64,000 bases of DNA from NCBI GenBank assembly GCA_021464245.1, contig JADCRB010000057.1, positions 2,165,779 to 2,229,778 on the forward strand. The letters run 5' to 3'. The notes under the pieces were generated by a model. It was given only the letters and a program-made list of their open reading frames with translations, searched no databases and was not told where the DNA came from. Origin of the DNA: Carallia brachiata. Lineage: Eukaryota; Streptophyta; Magnoliopsida; Malpighiales; Rhizophoraceae. Both the position numbers and the translations under genes were made by a program. Positions within the stretch are counted from its first letter, which is position 1, and each line of letters opens with the position of its first letter. Of the stretch, positions 58,801 through 64,000 are shown one piece after another.

Positions 58801-61704
58801 ACTGACATGCCATAAAAATGAAAAAAAAAAAACCCAAATATACCCTTAGAAGCCAAACGAAGATTGGGGCAAATTGTCCAAGTTCAGAAGCTGTGCTCCT
58901 TCCTCCAGAAGCTCTCACACGAATATGCTTCGTCATTTGAGTGACAAGAGAGAGGCGATCAAGTGCAGCTTCATCTATACCACCCATCTGGGCTTGTCCA
59001 TAAATAGGAAAATACAGAAAAAAAAAAGTCCACACAATAGAATATGTCAGAGACAAAACAATCATGACATTGAGAAATTCGTCTGATGACAAAGAAAAAG
59101 TTTTAAAAAATTAATAATAATTCAATAAACCAAGACATTCAAGAGATCAAGGTCTTAGAATCAGGTTGCACCAACCTGATTGTAAATGAACATGCTAGAC
59201 AAGAGTACAGCCAAAGAGAATATCTGAGTGCTGTAGGTTCCCTGTGAGAAAAGAGAGAAACTATCGATCAGGATAACATAATAACATAGATAACATAAAA
59301 TGCAATCAAACAGTTACAGTAGGATTACAAGGAAAAGCAAGAAAGAAAAATCTAAACTATCAATTGCAAGGATGCAACATCAAGTGGCTAACTGAATGAT
59401 AAAGACCATAAGATTTAGCAGAAATATTAACAACATAATTGTTAGTTTTCCTATTTAAGAAAAGAAACATACTGTTTGATCGTAAGCATCAATTCCTTCA
59501 CTGTCTAACAGTAGCAGATTGTACTCAGTTCCATCGAGAGCAGTTCTCTTCAAGGGTGCACTCCACAACCATAGCCCTTTCGTACATGGTCGATGAGTTG
59601 ATGCCACTTGAAATCCACTGCTCCTTCCAAGAAGCTAAAGATAAATACACCCCTCATCAAAATAATTGAAGCATATTATCTAAGTAATAACAATTAATAT
59701 CCATTGCTTCTGCTGGCCAAAAACAGCATATTGAAGCAAAAAAAAGGATAAAAAAAAAATCAGCATTGGAGATTCTCGAGGGTAGGATACCACAAAAACA
59801 ATACCAAAGTTCATGCACACTATGATGTGCAAAAAGAAACAACTCTATCTAATCTTAAAGATTGAATCCGATTTAAAGAAAGTTCTGCATCTCATAGATT
59901 CTTTAAAGTGGAAGATATTATTGTCACATTAAAAAATTTCTCCAGTTTTGCATCACAATATTTGTTTCACTATTAATGCAACTATAAAATCAAAAGGTCT
60001 TCACTCTCTTTAAAATAATTAAAATCAATAACTATTCACCATCCAGATGCTTTCTAATGTGCAAGAATGCAAATGCTTATTTTTATATTCATCTAGCTTT
60101 ATGTTTTGCAGTGTCACAGAAGACCCTTCTCCACAGTTACCAATCATTAAAGGGTTCAAAACTTCAAATCCATTGTTTCAGGCTCTAATAGAAGTCCAAA
60201 TCCCAAAAAGCCATTGAAGTTAACTGTAGCTTGCCTGTTAAAGAATTTAGTCTGGCAATTACAGAATACTAATAAAATCCTAGTTCCCCAGATCACTAAA
60301 CATTGCTAGACAGCTCTGATAACACATTCTCAATCACCAACTAAGAGGGAGGCAATGGCTAGACGTCATCCCCCTAAATTTTCTCAAGCACCCCAAATTT
60401 TCTCAGGCAAGCTCCTGACAGGAAAATCCATCCAAATAATTCTCTCAGCCCACTCACTTCATATTGTCATCATGGATTTCTCCACTGGATCACGTGACTA
60501 ACCCTTACTAACTATAAGCTAGCATCAGAAGATTGAGACCTGATATTTGGTGAGAGATGGAAGAAGTCTCTTATAATTTGGAGAAATAACAGTCATGCTA
60601 ATGCATATTAGTGATTTGAGACTTAGTGAGTATTGATGCTAAAGGTTAAATGGATCAACACCCCAGCAATTTGGCCTTTTTTTATGCAAGTATCCTTGTG
60701 TTCGTGGATTCAATTTGGAACTGCTAATCCTTAAACCTAATTTTTCAATCAACCATTTCATTAGAAATTTATTGGATTTTCAAATATAGAATCCAACCAC
60801 ACACAAGCCATTCTGAAAATTAAAATTAGCCATTCAAATAATATAATAAATGATCTTGAGAGTATTTGAAATTTTTGTCAAAAACATATTTTTAATAGGA
60901 TGAGCAAAGCAGATAATAATAACAACAATAAACCAGTTTTAATCGAAAATGTTAATATTAGTCCCTCAAACCATGTAATATTTATTAACTCGTTAAACAA
61001 TTACAACAGTCAAAGGAGGCATGGCAATCTCCAGTGCTAAATTAAAACTACAGTGCTCGTGCAGAGTCGTAAACCACGAGGTTGAACATGTATTGAGAAC
61101 CCTTAATTCTTGTCTCTGTCAAGTTTCCATGCTCGCATTGCAACCTAGTTCTTTCTTTCAAACATATTCTACATGTTCCTTTTAGGTAACACATTCGCAC
61201 CACCGTTTTATCTCACACAAGTCTTTGCCATAGCATTCTCAGAACACTTATCCAGAAACCCTAAATCACCTCATTTTCACATTCCTCCTTAAATTCCAGC
61301 AATATTTCTTTTTTTTTTTTTATTAAAAAAAGCAGGATCCCTAAACTTCACATTATAAAGCACTAAAATAGCAAGAAAACCGAAACTTCTGATATTTCTC
61401 TTCTAACTAGAAACAAAAAAACCATAAAAAGGCAACGCACCTGATTCAAAATGAAGCTCTTTCCCTGGCGAGCTCGACCGCAGACTGAAACGACGCCGAT
61501 TGGCTCCTTGACAAGTTGGAGCGCGGCGACCGCCTCCGGATCCATCCGGAACTTCCCATTCTCGTCGCAGTAGACTAGCCTGATCGGTCTCGCAGGTCCG
61601 GTCACTGGCGGCGCCGACGGAGACTGCGACGACGACGGAGAATTAAGGAACGGCGGAGATGAGTCACCGCCGCTTTCCTTGCCTCTATTGAAAAACTTGA
61701 GCAT
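52860..61704 (-). CDS. GBPL3: Guanylate-binding protein-like GTPase with long coiled coil (GBPL3-like)
   Basis: Fourteen exons: 61441-61704, 59473-59634, 59176-59241, 58844-58987, 58602-58715, 58221-58322, 57921-58106, 56031-56120, 55831-55965, 55516-55638, 54979-55064, 54297-54909, 54107-54184, 52860-53903. They give 3207 nt and 1068 residues, near the Arabidopsis GBPL3 (At5g46070) length. A Ser/Pro-rich N-terminus leads to the GBP GTPase domain: P-loop GRARQGKS at 76-83, DSEG at 132-135 and LLRD at 210-213. A GBP helical domain follows to about 480, then a Glu/Lys/Ala-rich coiled coil to about 940. The end is a disordered segment with a basic cluster KRQKKRSR, a possible nuclear signal, and a conserved basic helical C-terminus (SAP-like by eye). 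In Arabidopsis GBPL3 forms nuclear condensates that promote defence transcription; the same role here is inferred. Intron 7 (56121-57920) is enlarged by repeats. Confidence 0.9.
56297..57090. repeat. AACCGG-family repeat inside GBPL intron 7
   Basis: Starts near GGTTTTCACAGCCAGACCGG and ends near TTCAATGACTGGTTCGTTCT, imperfect inverted ends of the same family as 30634-31075 and 44708-45133. It contains a SINE-like stretch and a CT microsatellite (56569-56593), suggesting layered insertions in the intron. Confidence 0.5.
56462..56550 (-). mobile_element. SINE-like (tRNA-derived) fragment in GBPL intron 7
   Basis: The minus strand shows TTAGCCTAACAGTTG, an A-box-like sequence, then AAGGTTCGAATCTTT with a near-perfect B box (GGTTCGAATC) about 40 bases on. 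No cloverleaf is complete. The assignment rests only on the two boxes. Confidence 0.35.
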
Positions 61705-64000
61705 CTTTCTGTTGCCGTCGTATCGAGTAGAGGTGCCGGCGGTGCTTCTCCGATCGGCCTTGCTTCTTTATTTCATATTATTCAGGGATCGCTTGCTGTC
61801 GAAGCGCTTTGCTTTGCTTTCTTGGTTTGGTGTTTAAAATAAGTCGAGGGAAAATGAACGGGGAGTCGAAGCGACTGCGGGTCCGGGTGATCGAAAATGG
61901 TTTGGTTCGAAGAGGAAAAAGGCACTTAAAAAATGAAAAAAATGAATATTAATAAATACCTACGTATTTTAGTTAAAATTAATTAATATTTTATCTTATT
62001 AAATATTTACATATTTACTTTCTTTCAAAATTTATTAATATATTTTAATTTTTTTTAAAATAATTAATACATTGTCATTTTCAAAAGAAATTAGTATGTT
62101 TTTATTTTATTAAAAAATTCACTACTTTATAAATATATGAATGATATATTTTTAGAAATAAATTAAATGAATTATAGATGTTTAACGGTTATTTTTGAAA
62201 TATATGTTAAAGTATATTATGAGAATACAAATTTATAAACTGTAAGATAAGATTAATAAGTTTCAATTTTAGAATAAATTATAAATCATATATATTAAGA
62301 TTTTAAATATAAGTATTATAAATATATATATATATATATATAGGTAAAATACTTATATCTTATATAATATTATATTTTAAATATTAATATATTAGATAAA
62401 TGTGTATAACTATTTAAATTTTATATATTTAATATTAAATACTGATTTTATTAGTTCGACTATAAGTAATTCGATTGAACTGGTTGAATTTTAAATTTTT
62501 AAACTTTTCAATTTAATAATCAGTTCGGTTCTTAAAATTTTGGCTACATTATGTTTCCATTAAACTCATTTGATGGCGAGACATATTTGTTAAAAAAAAA
62601 AATAGGAATGTCAAACTGGCATTGTTTTAGGCCCGGATAGACTTGTAAAAAAATGCAAAAGTTGAAAATAGTTTTGTATATTAATCTTTTTAATATCTTA
62701 TATATTTGTTTTGTGATGATAATATTTTGGGAAAATTTACATTTGACGCAACATATTTTACACTATGTGACAATTTATATCTGATATTTTTAAATGTAAT
62801 AAAAATATAACCAATTTAATGTATATTAATTAAAAATGACAGAAAAATAAAATGACACTTTTAATCCTTCTTATTAATTCAAAACTTATGCAATATCAAA
62901 TTCTTTTAGTGGAATAAAATAAATAAATAAATAATTTATGAGGACAAATTGAGCATTAAAATATATGTGAGATAGTTTATGGGAGCTAAAAATTGAAAAA
63001 ATTAAAGCACAATTTTCTTCCTTAAAAAAAATTGATATTCAATCCAAAACATTTTTTATTTTTGCCTTTTTGAAGGTGAAGTGGTTTTAGTCTCTTTTTT
63101 ATAATTATATTTTTGTAATTATTTACAATTATTACTAAAAACAGATGACTAAAATTATTTTATTATATATAAAAATAGCGGGTGAGAATCATCACAGAGT
63201 TGCAAATACGGCGTGCTAGATGTAAATTCTCCTAAGTTTATTAGATTACTAGTGTATATTGGTTGCAATTTAATAGAAATGTAAAGTGTGCTTCCGTTCA
63301 TAATAAGATGTAAATTTTTTGTTATATTAATTTTCCTTGTGCATGCATATTCTAAATTTGGTTTGAAATCATTAAATTTTCATTATTTTTGTTAATTTTC
63401 GTTTAGTTGAAGAAAAATTGGAAACATTGATTAATGTGCAATAACAAGATTATCCCATGTCTAACGGAGTTAGGCTACCATTAAGTGGTAGCCTAAATGT
63501 GATCCAATGTGTTTTCTTTACGTTGGATACTAGTTTGAGTATTAATAATTACATTTTAAATGTGATGTCTTTTTTTTTATTGTTAGTTTATCTGTACTTA
63601 TGTGGTATTAATTCTAAATTTGTTAATACTGTAATTAGATTGGAGAGATCCGCTTGCAATCAACAATTTTTTACTAGATTATTTCTATGAGGGAAGTTAC
63701 ATAAAGACGTCAATAAATGACTTCTAACTTTAGTTAACAAGTGTAATAACTAACATACGTGTAATAAATATTTTTTTATTTTAAAATAATCGAGTTAGGC
63801 TAATGCGTAGGATAAAAGGGACGAACAATATAGAAGGAAGGCTTGGAAGTAGCGGATTGAGACACGAATTAAGATTTACTTTATTTCACGAAGAGACGAT
63901 ATTCCGACTCCTTTTGTGCTATAGTGCTATAGGTGTCAAGAAGTTTATTCTAAAAAAATTTTAAAAATTATAAAAAAAAATTAAAATATTTTAAAAAGAA
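61705..64000. other. Upstream region of the GBPL gene to window end
   Basis: The first roughly 200 bases (to about 61910) are GC-richer and form the presumed promoter and 5' UTR. Beyond that the DNA is AT-rich, with a TA run at 62325-62342 and an AACCGG-family fragment at 62440-62545. The frame at 63457-63690 is hydrophobic and unrecognised. It contains a perfect 11-bp hairpin at 63470-63496. Confidence 0.45.
63470..63496. repeat. Perfect 11-bp inverted repeat (hairpin)
   Basis: TTAGGCTACCA, a 5-base loop TTAAG, then TGGTAGCCTAA. It may be the junction or palindromic core of a transposon remnant, or chance. No T-run follows on the plus strand. Confidence 0.6.

Noticed and set aside
1..64000. 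CRISPR arrays, phage, bacterial operons or biosynthetic cluster
   Set aside because: No spaced direct repeats of CRISPR type, no prokaryotic gene layout and no group of metabolic enzymes are present. Gene structure is typical plant nuclear.

Overview
This is plant nuclear DNA, most likely from a eudicot (perhaps a rosid). It has AT-rich intergenic spacers, multi-exon genes with GT-AG introns, a nuclear tRNA gene, a Ty1/copia LTR element and many MITE or foldback repeats. The products are plant-specific families. I cannot name the species.

Layout, left to right: (1) 1549-2913 (+), an intronless LRR receptor-like protein resembling Arabidopsis RLP51/SNC2 and RLP55. (2) 4983-7619 (-), an intronless DYW-class PPR protein resembling DOT4. 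(3) 9126-10495 (+), a three-exon protein with a C-terminal Rho-N domain. (4) 11139-11365 (-), a broken remnant of ribosomal protein L11. (5) 12365-12437 (-), tRNA-Glu(CTC). (6) 14314-16461 (-), a two-exon RINGv (C4HC3) membrane protein with an internally repeated N-terminus. (7) 19384-22124, a deletion-derivative copia element on the minus strand. (8) 26173-29799 (-), an 11-exon LRR-II receptor kinase resembling At5g45780, with a one-base frameshift in exon 1. (9) 40233-44155 (-), a 12-exon GSK3/SHAGGY kinase that matches BIN2 in length and key residue positions. (10) 52860-61704 (-), a 14-exon guanylate-binding GTPase resembling GBPL3. The long gaps, chiefly 30-40 kb and 44.6-52 kb, are AT-rich and full of foldback elements, several with exact 9-bp target-site duplications.

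From memory of the Arabidopsis map, the order RLP, DOT4, Rho-N, RPL11, BIN2 matches At4g18760 to At4g18710. RLP, RPL11, LRR-RLK and GBPL also match At5g45770 to At5g46070. The window therefore looks like the unsplit ancestral form of a block that Arabidopsis carries as two duplicated halves. Several genes belong to families tied to immunity or brassinosteroid signalling (SNC2-like RLP, LRR-RLK, BIN2-type GSK3, GBPL3). Their proximity reflects conserved synteny and is not evidence of an operon-like system.

I found no CRISPR, phage or bacterial-type system and no clearly new biochemical system. The most informative oddities are the frameshift in the receptor kinase, the decayed RPL11 at its syntenic position, the internal repeats in the RINGv protein and the MULE-like foldback family. 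Exon boundaries were read by eye from GT-AG sites, reading frame and family similarity; an error of one or two bases is possible.
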